This document shows, one piece after another, positions 1 through 11,955 of a stretch of DNA of 64,000 nucleotides. How positions within the stretch are numbered: position 1 is the stretch's first letter; each line of letters opens with the position of its first letter. This DNA is from Henckelia pumila (taxonomy: Eukaryota; Streptophyta; Magnoliopsida; Lamiales; Gesneriaceae), in NCBI RefSeq assembly GCF_033568475.1, contig NC_133123.1, positions 137,848,242 to 137,912,241 of the forward strand, given 5' to 3'. The translations under genes were made by a program, and so were the position numbers. The notes below the pieces were generated by a model that worked only from the letters and a program-made list of their open reading frames with translations, made no database searches and was not told where the DNA came from.

Positions 1-157
1 TCGTTTCTATAATTATTTTCCAAAACTGCGAAGCTTTTCTTCAAAGAAAAATAGTGTCAATTAATTCCCATGGTCATATGTCAATCATATCATCTATTAG
101 GGTATTGCTTTAGCTTGCATATCCTTGGAGGTCATAAATAACGTGTATTAATTGCAG

Positions 158-2838
158 ATCTTTTCAAAAATGACTCCATATACCCTAGGGATGGCAGCTT
201 GTGTTTGTCGAAAATGGAGATGTACAATACGTATCCCTGTGTTCTGGCGCATGGCATGTCTAAAAGCTTGGCAGGTGGACACAGTTATTCCTGTTAATCT
301 TTTTGTTATAATTACATGTGCTGGTTTTCATTCTGAGTTCTTTGGTTATGTGGTTAGGTCAATGGACTCACAGAAAATTATAAGATTCTTCATTCTATTT
401 ATGATGGTTCATGGAAGAAGATGTGGCTCTTAAGGCCAAGACTTCGAACTGATGGTAAGAGTTTTTAAGTGTATCCTATTTTACCAGCGTATTCTTTTAA
501 ACATATACCTCAAGACTCCGGTGACTTGATTTGCTTTCCTCTGTTCCTGGTAAATCCATATGTTATTTTCATGAACATTTTGGGGTCGGATATCATGTCA
601 GAATTTGTTCTACAATTTTTTTTTTTATCTTGGTACCTTGAAGACGATAAATAATAAACTTACAATGTTATTTAGCAGCGAAAATGTTTGGTTGTATGGT
701 TCTGCTGCTAGCATTCAGACATTTCAAAAAAATTTTTTTTTTTTTTTTAATTTATATTTTTGGAACTGTACCACTAGAATTATATATCTAAATGTTAATT
801 TTTTTAATTTATATTTTTGGAACTGTACCACTAGAATTATATATCTAAATGTTAATTTGTAGGTCTTTATGTCAGTCGGAATACCTATATCCGTGCTGGA
901 GTTGCGGAGTGGAAGATCAGTAATCCGGTTCATATTGTACGGTTTATTTATTTTCAGTTGTGATATTCCCGATATAATATTGGTCTGAGTTTGATAAAAA
1001 CGTGCATTGAGATTCCCGATCAATAGTGTGTTCTTCAATGAGAGAATAGAGTATGTTAGCTAAAAGCTACATGGAATTCATTAGATTATATTCCTTCCGT
1101 CATTATTGATGACTATGAATACTCCATCATGTATTCTTTCCGTATTATTGAAACCTCCAGGAAATTTTTCTTGACAGCTTGAGAGATGATTCATATTTAA
1201 GATGTCATTAATGTTAATATTTTAATCTTTGGAAGCATTCTGCTTTTTCTAAAGTTTTGATTTTCTTTTATCAACAAAACAATTGAAAAAAGGATTATAG
1301 AGGAGAAGAAAATATTTTCTTTTGTGTGTTATCATCCAAGAAATTGAACAAAGCCTATTGGCTTGCTTCCTATTTATCTCCCTGGACGGAAGATAATTAT
1401 ATAGCCAACCTGTTGTGTTTTTCATTCCAGGTGTGCTATTTTCGGTACTTGAGATTTTATCCTTCTGGAAGGTTTCTCTATAAGGTCAGAATTGTTCACC
1501 GGTGTTTCGATGTAGTTCAGTTTCAGAATTGTCTCTTGGCATTTGATTCCGATACCTTTTCTCTTCTTGCCATTGTTGATAGAACTCATCACAAAAAGTA
1601 AAAGATGTGGTGAAATGCATGAATTTTCGGGCCACAAAAGCTGATTGTGTTTTTAGTGGGCAGTACACTCTTACCGAAGACAAGGTTAGATTTTTCAATT
1701 CGCTGTTTGAAGCTGTTTCACTTTCGTAATGCATATTATTCTGAATGACATAATCATTTTCAGGTTGAGGCTGCTCTTTTATATCCTGGCTTGCGACCAA
1801 CTGTGCTAAGAATCCGCTTGAGGTACTTTTGAGAGTTCACCATATCGGAACAATAAAAAAAGATATTTCATTTGTGAATATTTTCTCGTTTTATGAGTGA
1901 ATATGAATATTAAGATTCTGTCTCTTCGTAAGATTTGATGTTTCCCTAACTTTGTGTAATGTCATCTAGGTTGAGGGGCACCACGGTAGGTGCTAACAAT
2001 AGAATGGATCTGCTCTCGCTCGTAACCAGTGGTGTGAATGATGCAGAGGCCAGCGGGCCGGATGAGGAGATTCTTGGAGTAGTTGAAGGGTGGGAAGAAG
2101 ATGAAACCCATAATCCTGATGTTCCAGCTATTTCACATAGAAGGGGTTTGACTGCTTTCGTCTTCGTGCCATTTGATGAAGTACGTATTTCTTTCCTCCG
2201 TTGATGTCTCGACTACACTTTATTTCGTATTTAGGTTATTTTCATGTTGGATGGATCAGTGAGGAACCCTGGATCATCTAAATATGCTAGACTCCTAAGC
2301 TTTTTTTAGATTGATCGCCATACACGTGTTTGAGAGGTTTTAGACCCAATGGCTGATTTACACTATAAGGTGCTAATGAATCAAATTAAGGTGCATAATT
2401 CATAATTTGAGCTCAGGTTCGAATATGTTTTAGCTGGTTCGAAACATGAAACTTGAAAATTGAATTATTCTGGGCTGAGTTGAAGTTCTTATTCGAAGAA
2501 GGTTTTTGTGATCGAGCGATATTGAGCAGATGCTCAGAATATTGCTTGAGCTCATTAGTTTGTTTAAGAAGCTCCATCACTATCAAACAAAATAATTTAA
2601 GCTCGACTTAGGATTTGATATATTCGAACATGATCAAAGTCGGGTCTGTTCAATATATTTGTACTCAGTGTGGACCAGTGAGAGAAACCTTAGATCATCT
2701 CAAACAATGTATCGGTTGTACGTACAGAATTTTGCTTAGAGTTTGTATTCAAGTTTATCTTTGACCTGCATATGGTAGGTTGGGACATCGGTATTGAATC
2801 TGCCTGTGGACAAGATGGATTATTTTGTACCTGGTTGA
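158..2838 (+). CDS. FBP7: F-box protein, FBP7/FBXO9 type (3' part; 5' exon lies before the window)
   Basis: Eight exons join in phase: 158-274, 358-454, 863-936, 1431-1484, 1583-1684, 1764-1822, 1970-2180, 2779-2838 (257 residues, TGA 2836-2838). The first visible exon is the second half of an F-box ([20 protein letters not shown]), the surface that binds SKP1 in SCF ubiquitin ligases; the start codon is upstream. The rest is the C-terminal domain shared by animal FBXO9, yeast Hrt3 and plant FBP7, including [49 protein letters not shown] and the ending KMDYFVPG. Arabidopsis FBP7 is reported to support translation under heat and cold stress; that role here is inferred. Intron 2 carries a 57-bp tandem duplication. 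The gene is tail to tail with the acetyltransferase at 3530-3941. The family call is firm; orthology to FBP7 rather than a paralogue is likely. Confidence 0.92.
743..856. repeat. 57-bp tandem duplication in intron 2 of the F-box gene
   Basis: Two nearly identical 57-bp units (743-799 and 800-856) share the core GGAACTGTACCACTAGAATT. The second unit ends six bases before the acceptor AG at 861-862, so the AT-rich sequence that precedes the 3' splice site exists twice. The near-identity of the copies suggests a recent event. Confidence 0.9.
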
Positions 2839-3109
2839 TTGGAGCTCTGCAGTGGAAACCTCCTGTATTCGGATAAGATCGCGGTTGCTGTTATTGTATG
2901 TAGATCTGTAAATAGAGCTATAATCTATTTTGTAATACATATGAATTATATCCTGGTGGTTGTTCTTTTGTCATGAAACATGCGGAACTTCTGCGTAGCT
3001 TCTATTGCCGTCTTGCAATTTGCCACATAAATTTCAATATAAATATATAATATGTACATATTGTTGTGTGTGAATGGCTGTGATCCATGTATCTCTATTT
3101 ACATGCTCT

Positions 3110-3309
3110 TTTTAGTGTTACATGACCACTCAAAACAGTCCGACCAGTTGGTCTCAGGTTCGATTCTCACTGATTGCGGGTAGTTTTCCTAATTTATTTA
3201 GGTAGATTTAAGTAGTTTTTTTGCCCGAGATAAGCAAGTCTCGGGTCGATGCTCAAGTCCTGTTGTAATTAATTACTTGTAATCTTGTATTTGCCAAAAA
3301 AAAAAAAAA
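3110..3309 (+). mobile_element. Candidate tRNA-derived SINE with poly(A) tail
   Basis: The block has a Pol III B-box-like motif (GGTTCGATTCT, 3157-3167) near its 5' end, an unrelated body, and a 14-A run (3296-3309) after TTGTATTTGCC. That is the architecture of a tRNA-derived plant SINE. A clear A box and target-site duplications could not be seen, so the 5' boundary is approximate and the family is unnamed. It lies in the 3' flank between the F-box gene and the acetyltransferase gene, a stretch with no other feature. Confidence 0.45.
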
Positions 3310-3529
3310 TCCGGCTAAAGGTAGAGTCCACTTAATTTTTGTGTTAGTAAATTTAGTTCACTTGACCTGTAAGTTTTCAAGAATGTAAATGCGGTAAAAG
3401 CAGAAGGAATCAAAGAATAAAAAATTAATGGAAAAGAAAGAAAGTTAAGAAGATAATTTTATTCATGGATTTGGGCAAATTCATCAGTTAAAACAACACT
3501 GTTCGCAACAAAGAGCAGCCGCCTGAGCC

Positions 3530-3962
<433 letters not shown>

Positions 3963-4048
3963 CTATCGACTCGTCTGTATTTATCTAGGGTTTTCAATTG
4001 GGAAATTCTTTGCCCTCCCAACTCGGGGATCTGTTTCTTGGTGGGGAC

Positions 4049-4455
4049 TGGGCAATTAGTCAAGTTACCTAAATCCCGCGTTTCGTATTTTTTTTTAATC
4101 TTTTACCAATATATATATATATATATATCACCATTTTTTATATCAAATAAAATTATATATATTTTTGATATAAAAAAATGGTGATATATTTAACCAAAAA
4201 AATGGAGGGACATTTTTTTTTTGAACAAAACATCATATTACTGCTTAATATCAAGTCTTACAAGACAAATCATCCAAAAAGGAAAATCATCTTACTTAAA
4301 ACACCCAGCTATGTTTTAAAAAAAAAATTTTATTTGTATTTTGTGTGTATGCATGCAAATTTAAGTATATCACCATTTTTTTATCAAATAAAATTCTATA
4401 TATATTGGTAAAAAAAATACGAAACACGGGATTGAGGTAACTGGACTAATTGCCC
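4049..4455. mobile_element. MITE-like element with long terminal inverted repeats
   Basis: The left end, from GGGCAATTAGTC at 4049, and the right end, finishing GACTAATTGCCC near 4455, are inverted copies over about 55 bases and include the block CGxGTTTCGTATTTTTTTT. The interior is AT-rich and holds a second, shorter palindrome (about 4128-4185). It has no coding capacity. A stray half copy of the end (GGATTGAGGTAACTTGACTAA) follows at 4466-4487. No target-site duplication is obvious, so the superfamily is open. Confidence 0.7.
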
Positions 4456-5046
4456 TATATATATAGGATTGAGGTAACTTGACTAATTTCCATATATATA
4501 TATATTTTCTTAACAAGAATCGACGACCATAATCCGATCTAATTCATGAAAATATTTTTTTATGCCATATATGTTACTTTTCTCAATAGATATAAATCGA
4601 ATCATCACAAAAATATAAATTTGTGAAACGATCTCACAATAAACTTATTATTTTGAAAATAAGTTTGGCTCTTTAGTGCCATCTCTTTCATTTAGTTTTG
4701 GTTTTTATATTTTTAAAATTAAGGAGTCGGACTCCTTAACTTTTACTTATGTATTTTATTTTTGAAAAATACAGAGTGTACAAGTAGTTTTACACCTCAC
4801 AATAAACTTATATGAATCTAATTGACTCGACTTCTGATTTAAGATAGACTGTCTCAAAACAAGCCAACTTTTAGTTTAAATTTGTGGCCGATAAGTACGG
4901 TTTCTTTGTGTCTTTTGCCTTTTAGTGAACAAGTACAGCTTCCTTCGGCAAAGGGATTAGGGTTCATCGTACGTGGACTGTGTATGTGCTGGGGATTTCC
5001 ACGTGGCGGCATCTTCATGCTTCTCTGAATAATAATTAGTTAAATG
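4456..5046. other. Intergenic AT-rich DNA, no gene seen
   Basis: Apart from the half copy of the preceding element's end at 4466-4487 and short (TA)n runs, I see no gene, RNA gene or clear regulatory site here. Confidence 0.6.
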
Positions 5047-5332
5047 AAAAATTATTTTTTTGTCATATATATTTGTTATTTTGCGATTTCGGTTTTTTAT
5101 ATTTTTAGATTTCAGTTTTAGTTCATAATCTTTATTTTTTTGGCAATTTTAGTCTTTTTTAGATGTGGCGCTGATGTGGATTTGACGTGTATAGTGCCAC
5201 GTAAGCATTTTCGAATAAAAAAGACTAAAATTGCCAAAAATCGAAACATGCAGGACTAAAACTGAAATATTAAAACATAGAGAATCAAAATCACAAAATG
5301 ACAAACATACAAGACCAAAATTACTGTTTTCC
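5047..5332. mobile_element. MITE family A, copy 1
   Basis: A roughly 286-bp foldback element. The left arm reads TTTGTTATTTTGCGATTTCGG and the right arm is its inverted, slightly diverged copy (AATCACAAAATGACAAAC). The inner arms (GGCAATTTTAGTC and GACTAAAATTGCC) flank a centre with GTGCCACGTAAGCATTTTCG. Related copies lie at 9530-10409 and 13961-14283. It is non-coding. The centre contains ACGT cores, which could in principle act as bZIP or bHLH sites. Confidence 0.8.
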
Positions 5333-6118
5333 TTTAGTTAAATTCATCTTTAATAAAATTTTCTAATCTTTTAAAATCATTTTGTCAATTAAATGTCATG
5401 ACATAATCGCAATTGAAAATTAATAACACTCAGCTCTATCCAAATCATACATGGTGAGGATTACAATCAGTTAATTAGACTATGTTATATCGGTAATATT
5501 TCTTTTTCTATTCCAGTAATTATGTAAGTCCCTCATATTTTAATAAAAATTGACATATGTGTTGATAATTAAATGACTAATAGTTGATCATATTATAAGG
5601 AAAGTAATACTACGTACAGAATGTATCATATATAGTCGATGCGACAATTTTGTAGAAATATAAGATTGCTGTGTGATCATTTCTTAGTGGTAAAGGTAAA
5701 GGACATGGTTTGCAAAACGAGCAATTGTTGGGAAATAAATTGTGGAATTTTTTTATTACTTTAAATTAAATGACAATTTATCTGTATCTTGCATGTATAC
5801 AATGATAGAAATACGTTATTGAATAATTGTCTTCGTATGTATCTTACTTTACGAGCATCAAGATGGTCCTGAAATTGCGAATTGCGATGGGCTAAAAAAA
5901 TCATGTTTTTTTTATTTTTAATTTTTTTGTAATTTTATTATTTTTGGTCAAACTTGATTAATTTTTCTGATATATTAATTGGCCGGCTAACATATCTCTC
6001 TACTCTTTATCATTTTCTAGGTTTCTTTTGTATACTTTTGTTTTTAATTTTCTCTACTGTTTTGCATATTATTGAACGAATATATGGATTATGATATTTA
6101 CAGTTTACTTGAAAATAT

Positions 6119-6166
<48 letters not shown>

Positions 6167-7635
6167 AGAAAAATATTTTTAACGAGGCCGAATTATTTGT
6201 AAAAATACATATAAATTTTATAAAGATTAATGTCCCAATTTCATTCCACGAGGACTCCCTCTCTATTCACATAATATATATATTATTTTTTAAAGCAATA
6301 ATAAGAATAATGGAACGTGTTTCATTGCCAATATTAAAATATCTAGAGTCGTGCAGCAACATTATATTGATTATTGAAATCGATTAGTAGCTTGATTTCT
6401 GACATTACTTAGCTGTTTTTTAATTGTTTACGCATCAAGGATATTACAATTTACACATGTTTAATTTAATTTTCTGTATAATCTGTTATAAAATAATCTT
6501 GCTATTTTAATTAACAAACAGTATGATCGGTGTAAAAAAAAATCCGTAAATAATGATGTAACTTAAAATATAGTTTTAAGTTTTCAAAGATTGGTGTATA
6601 GCTGTGATGGTTACAAACTTACATCTGCGTGCGTCACAAAATATAGTTTAAGTTTTCAAAGAACGTTACAAACTTGCATCTGCGTGCGTCACAAATTAAA
6701 TACTATGCATTTTATGATAATTTTGTTCTAATTTAATCAGCACTTATATTTTTTATTTGTATTTTCCATTGAAATAAGTTATATTTTTTTATTATTAATA
6801 TAATATAGGTTGTAATCTTCTCTTCCGTCTCGTTGTAAAAAATAAATTATTTAGAATCTCAGATGCTGCTTTGACCTACGATATTTTAAAATAATATGCT
6901 ATATATATTCATCGTACGAAAACATTAAAATTATACTTGAATGTTTAAAAGGCAATTGACTTCATTGCCAGTCCTTTCATTTAATTATCAGCATTTGAAA
7001 TTATTTCATTTTGTCGAATTTGAGTTTTCTTTCTTCTCTTTTGTTTTTTTTTAAAAAAAAATTTCATATATATGTTTATCGTGCCTTGAGAAAAACAAAA
7101 ACAAAAAATCCTTTAATTTTGCTAACAACTATATCAGACCACTATTTATATTATACAATCTCTTTACCATTTTAAGGAAAAAATTTAATTTTATATATTT
7201 CTTAAAATTTCAAAGAAAAAATTGACAGAATCAGAGCTTAATGTTTTTTAACGTGGGAGTCCTCAACCGCTTTTTGATGCGCATTGGATAAACATTCAGA
7301 CTAACGCAATAGCTTGCAAACTACGCTAGCTAGTCAGGTAAACCAATCGAAAGCCTGATAACTGACCAAGTGTTCACCTATTTCACCAACTAAAACATCA
7401 CTCGAGAGCGAAACTCGAAAGCGAATAAGAGCTTATTGTTGTGATCCGTCAATGACACACTCCTGTTACTTTGGCTTTGTCTTCATGGCAATGTCACGTG
7501 TAGAAGGACGATATAACCCTCTCTTTTTGAGTCGTTTTGTAACTAATGACTGACTTTAATTTGTACAATTGATTGATAGCAAAATAACTAAATTTCAGAA
7601 ACCAAAAAAAAAAAAAAATCAAAGTTAATTAAAGT
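5333..7635. other. AT-rich intergenic DNA with a microsatellite and a short tandem duplication
   Basis: An (AC)n run (6119-6139) continues directly into (AT)n (6139-6164). Around 6566-6695 a block including TTACAAACTTxCATCTGCGTG is present twice (6611-6640 and 6666-6695, 55 bases apart). A more GC-rich block at about 7250-7510 is listed separately. Short open frames here are AT-driven and show no family signature. Confidence 0.6.
7250..7510. repeat. Unidentified compositionally distinct block
   Basis: About 260 bases are clearly less AT-rich than the surroundings, with motifs such as TTGATGCGCATTGGATAAAC, GCTTGCAAACTACGCTAGC and CGAGAGCGAAACTCGAAAGC. There is no open frame of note, no tRNA-like box and no inverted ends. 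It reads like a piece of a larger repeat or captured transcribed DNA, but I cannot name it. Confidence 0.35.
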
Positions 7636-7643
7636 ATTCTAGA

Positions 7644-7871
7644 TAGGGGTGGGTTTTGGGTATACCGTATCAAAAATATTGGTATAAAAAAAATTCATAT
7701 CGATACCGATATCGATATCGAAATTTCGAAATTTTGGTATGGAAAAAATCCATACTAATACCGTATAGATACCATAAAAAATGCTATATACCAAAAAAAC
7801 AAATATATATCAAAAAAATTTCGGTACGATATTCTGAAAATTCGGTATTTTGATTCGATATCACAGCCCTA
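7644..7871. mobile_element. hAT-type MITE with 8-bp target-site duplication
   Basis: The element begins TAGGGGTGGG and ends CACAGCCCTA, the imperfect terminal inverted repeats typical of short non-autonomous hAT elements. It is flanked by ATTCTAGA (7636-7643) and ATTCTAAA (7872-7879), an 8-base duplication with one mismatch, as hAT insertion makes. The interior repeats GATATCGATATCG and GGTATACCG motifs. A degenerate relative lies at 28959-29242. Confidence 0.8.
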
Positions 7872-7879
7872 ATTCTAAA

Positions 7880-9529
7880 TATATGGTCAAGTTACATGTT
7901 TATATACCCTATTATTAGGGTTTAAGTGCTAATAAGAAATTAATTGGAGATTTGATATATATTTATACTCGTTTTTTTGTTATTTGCGCTCTATTTATAA
8001 TTAATTTTGCACTGTATTTTACATAATAAATCGAATTTAGATAGCACAAAATGGAGTATAATTAAATATCAACTCTTAATTAATAATTGTGGTCTTAATG
8101 AATGCATCAAATGACCTAAAACCGAAGCATCTGGTGCAAGTCTAGATCCCTCGCCCAACTCTTGAAAATGATTTACAATGACACAAACTCTTATTAGAAT
8201 GTTTTACAAGTCAATTTTGTTACACTAATTTTTTATCTGATTCGATTATAATATTTTTTTATCATGAATATTATATTTTACTTCATTCATAGATCAAATT
8301 AATTTATCTCACGAATATAAATTCACGATAGAGTCTGAAGAAAACCTATATTTAACAAAATAAGAATCGATTCCCTTTTTATTTTCTTTCTATGTTTTCC
8401 TAGGCTAAAGTACCCAATGAAGTGCACAAAAAAGGAGAAAACAAAGTGCTCTAGAGTAGCAGATATTGCTTATTTAAGGTTATTTACCACAGCGGATAGA
8501 GACAAAAGCACTCCATGTGCATAAGCTGATAAGCATTAAATAAAAATAAAATAAGTTGTGGACATAAATGCTTTTTCATATAAGTACAAAAAAAATTTAT
8601 GAAAGTACATTTACGTGTCCGTATAGTATCCTGTTGCCCAACATCGAAATTGACAATAAGTTTATAATATAATTATATCCATGTTGTGTAAAATATTTTT
8701 AAAAATGTCATGAAATATCCAAATATTATACACAAATTAAATTTCATGATTTCTTGGGTGAACACACAACATTGTGAACATGGCTAATTAAATTGCAGCT
8801 AGACCACCTGTGAATTGTGATATATTCCGATTTTAGAGAGTAATACCATTTTTATTATAACTACATAAAAAGATTGAAATAAGGATTTAATTACCGATTT
8901 AAAAGTACAGGGAATCAATTTAACTTATTAGTCGTATCATGAGGATTTTAGAGTACATATGAAAACGAATAATGTCGATCGGAGGTGTATATATATGTAA
9001 TTTACACGTATTAACATACGAAGACACACATTAAAAAAGAGAGATTAATTAAATTTCCAATGACGACAAAATGGTGTGCGTAATTCAATTTACCTTTTTT
9101 TTCTAATGAATTATCAATTTATCATAGGTACAAAATGAAAAAAAACATTTTTTTTCTTCCATTAGCTTGGGTTCGCCCGCCCTCGCCCACTCTCCTGCGC
9201 ACTCGAGATAATAATTCAGTAAACATGAGTTAGTCTTGTATGACTCGCGGACCTTTATCCATAAAATAAGTCGATTTGATTCATACTTATAATTAAAATT
9301 AATATTTTTTATATATAATATTTTTAATTTTTTTTATAAATCGAATGAAATAAAATTTCACATCAAAATAAATCCGTGAGATCAATTTATAAAAGTTATA
9401 TTCGATGTAAAATTTAGGAGCTTTAAGTTGCCGTCCGTTGACCCAAAAACTCATTAAATTCCCTCGACTTAATTGATTGAGGTTACGTGAACACTTCGCC
9501 CACATATGTTGTAGGCATATTTTAACTTT
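7880..9529. other. Intergenic AT-rich DNA, no gene seen
   Basis: No open frame with family resemblance and no clear element boundary was found. A short C-rich patch at about 9168-9205 stands out from the AT background but carries no recognisable function. Confidence 0.55.
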
Positions 9530-10409
9530 TTCTATTATTGCAATTTTGATATTGTATGTTTGTTATTTTGTGATTTTGTTTATATTTCAGTTTTAATCAT
9601 GCATGTTCTCATTTTTTTGTGATTTAAGTCATTTTTGTTCGAAAAATGCTTACGTGACACTATGCACGTCAAATCCACGTCAAAACTGCATTGATGACAC
9701 ATCAACGCCACATTGAAAAAATTCTAAAATTGCAAAAAACAAAAACAAAAAAAACAAAGAAGGCGAAATAAAACTGAAGGTTTTATTGGCTTTCCATGAT
9801 TTTATTGGCATCGAAACTAATACGAGGGCAGAGCTATGTGCTATCCTTAAGGGGTTGCAGATCTGTCAGTTGTTTAATTTTTTTTCATTACTTTTCAAAG
9901 TTGATTCGATGACAGCTTTAGCCATTATTGATGCAGACACTTCTAGTTGGGATCTTCTATTTTGACGCAAATTCAGGACATCCTTCATTCTTCCTTAGTG
10001 TGGAAAAATTATTTCTACAAAGAAACTAATGCGGCTGCAGATGAGTTAGCTAATCTGGGTTTGATTAATGGCTGGGTTTTGTTGGGTTCGGATGAGATTC
10101 ATGGACAGCTAAAAGGGATTTGCAGATTGGATCGTTCTGGTCTGCATTATATTCGGATATCTTAATAGCTTATTTTATTAGCCTTTTGATTTGTTGCTTT
10201 CAAATTACTGATTAATTCTTGTAATTTTTGGGAGATTTTGGTCTATTCCCCCTCTCATATATTTCTATTTTATTAATCTAATAAACAGGTAAGGGTCCCC
10301 GCCTAACCCCGCCACAAAAAAAATAAAAAAAATAAAACTGAAATCTGAAAATATAGATGATTGAAATCGCAAAATGACAAATATACAAAATTAACAAACA
10401 ATTTTTCCT
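9530..10409. mobile_element. MITE family A, copy 2, split by a LINE insertion
   Basis: The left part (9530-9778) and right part (10343-10409) together make about 316 bp of the same foldback element as 5047-5332: left end GCAATTTTGATATTGTATGT, right end ATCGCAAAATGACAAATATA, with the same TTACGTGACACT centre. A 5'-truncated LINE sits between the two parts. The MITE is therefore older than the LINE insertion. Confidence 0.8.
9779..10329 (+). mobile_element. 5'-truncated plant L1-type LINE (RNase H end) with 13-bp target-site duplication
   Basis: The insert encodes the end of an RNase H domain: TNTRAELCAILKGLQIC and KVDSMTALAIIDADTS (about 9811-9943), then, in another frame from 9947 to 10165, KETNAAADELANLGL. 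Conserved acidic residues in AEL, VDS and ADEL are visible; the first catalytic Asp has been lost with the 5' end. The insert ends in an untranslated tail and an A-rich run (about 10315-10336, overlapping the second duplication). It is bounded by AAATAAAACTGAA at 9766-9778 and 10330-10342. The frame change shows it is dead. The host sequence is MITE family A. Confidence 0.88.
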
Positions 10410-10825
10410 ATTTTTTTTTAAGAGTTGGGGAAAGTATTGATATATTGGACTATGAACTTGATATTTTCTCTCCAATTTGAAAAGATTTTTGTAGTACGAT
10501 TGAGTTATGAGTTATCAACCAGCATGCTTCGATATTTGTTAATAAATTTAGAGGAAATATACATGACGCGCGTGATCTCAATGTCCACTCCGCCAATTCA
10601 GAGAACCTAGCCTTTATACAACTTTATAATATTTTATATACGTGATGCAAATTTTAAAAAATAAAAAGAAAAATTGTCCTTTATGCATGCGATTTTAGTC
10701 ATTTTTTTCACCAATGTATTGATGCAAATAAACAAATATAATTGATTAAGATTGAATTCAAATATGTCAAAAAAAATGGGAAATGATTTTCCGGTCAGTT
10801 AATTTGTCAAATTTGGATTTGATTA
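10410..10825. other. Intergenic AT-rich DNA, no gene seen
   Basis: Low-complexity AT-rich sequence. I see no gene, RNA or element end that I can support. Confidence 0.5.
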
Positions 10826-11078
10826 ATTAACTTTTCAAAGTTTTGGTATTCTAACTTTTACATTAACTTTTCAAAGTTTTATTATTCTAACTTTTAATTT
10901 TGACTATGTTTATCAAATTGTTTACGCAGTAACTCGACATGTCAACATTTTTTTGTGTTACATCATCATTTTCAAATATCATGTCAGTATTTTTCAGTGT
11001 CATATCATCAATTGGACCAAAGTAGTCGAAAATTAAAATTCAGTATACCAAAACCAAACTTTGAAAAATTAATAAATA
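10826..11078. mobile_element. Candidate foldback element with internal 36-bp duplication
   Basis: The left arm, with AACTTTTCAAAGTTTTGGTA and AACTTTTAATTTTGACT, is matched in inverted orientation by AGTCGAAAATTAAAATTCAG and ACCAAACTTTGAAAAATTAA on the right. Part of the left arm is repeated 36 bases on (10826 and 10862). It is non-coding; ends and duplication are not sharply defined. Confidence 0.5.
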
Positions 11079-11838
11079 AAAAAAAATAATAGTAAAGTCA
11101 ATAGAACGTAAAAACTATTTTCTCCCAAAAAATTGCACTTTCTTATTTGTGCAAATTTTGTTTATTTCGATCTTTAACGTTGTGGTCATGTGCTAGCAAG
11201 TCTTAATCTTAATTAATTGTGTGATCTTTTTTACATCAGCAAGTTATTTAAAGTAATATATATATTTCGAGTAACAAAGTAAAATTTGACTTGCAATTTA
11301 GGTTTAGCCCCATTTACTTGCCGTCTAGGATGAAAATGATGGTGATGTATTTTAATGGCAATATTGAATTAGGAATTCTTTGAAAAATTGTCTGAAAGGG
11401 ATAGGTCACTGGAACGAAACGACGTCGATCGCCCATATTTCTCAGAAATCAGAATGACAAATTTGACAAGTAAATGGATTCTCTTCCCGTTTCCATGAGA
11501 ATGACAGTCTCCCAAGTTGTGTTTTCAAATATTTTTATTTTATTCTTTTTTTAACGGTTCAATTATTAATCCAACTATAATTTTAAACTAAATTGTGATT
11601 CATGTGAAATATTTAATACCATATGTCGGCTACCTTACGTTAAAACTTTGAATTTGTATTTCTTAATCGTGTCTGAAAAATCATATGCAATTAGTTGTCG
11701 GAACATCCTGAATTTACTAGCGTGGAAAACTATCGTAAAACGTCATACGTTTTTACAGAAATCCAATAAAAATTGCATTTTTAAATTTAATTAAAAATTT
11801 TGCACAAAAGTGTGTGTGTGTGTATTCATAGCTTTTAA

Positions 11839-11955
11839 AATAGTGTTTGAAAGATTTTTTAAAAATAATTTTTCAACTTTTCGTTCACAAAATTTCAAAA
11901 TTCTGTTAACGAAAAATTGAAAAGTGATTCCTAGAAACTCTCCAAACAATACCTA
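11839..11955. mobile_element. Candidate short MITE, same family as 30224-30386
   Basis: The left end TAGTGTTTGAAAG and the right end CTAGAAACTCTCCAAACAA are imperfect inverted copies enclosing an AAAATT-rich palindrome. The right end resembles AGAAGCTCTCCAAAACACTA of the element in the aspartic protease intron. Boundaries are approximate. The flanks 11079-11838 and 11956-12400 show no gene. Confidence 0.45.

Noticed and set aside
6119-6164. (AC)n(AT)n run considered as a promoter or origin element
   Set aside because: A simple microsatellite with no accompanying signal.
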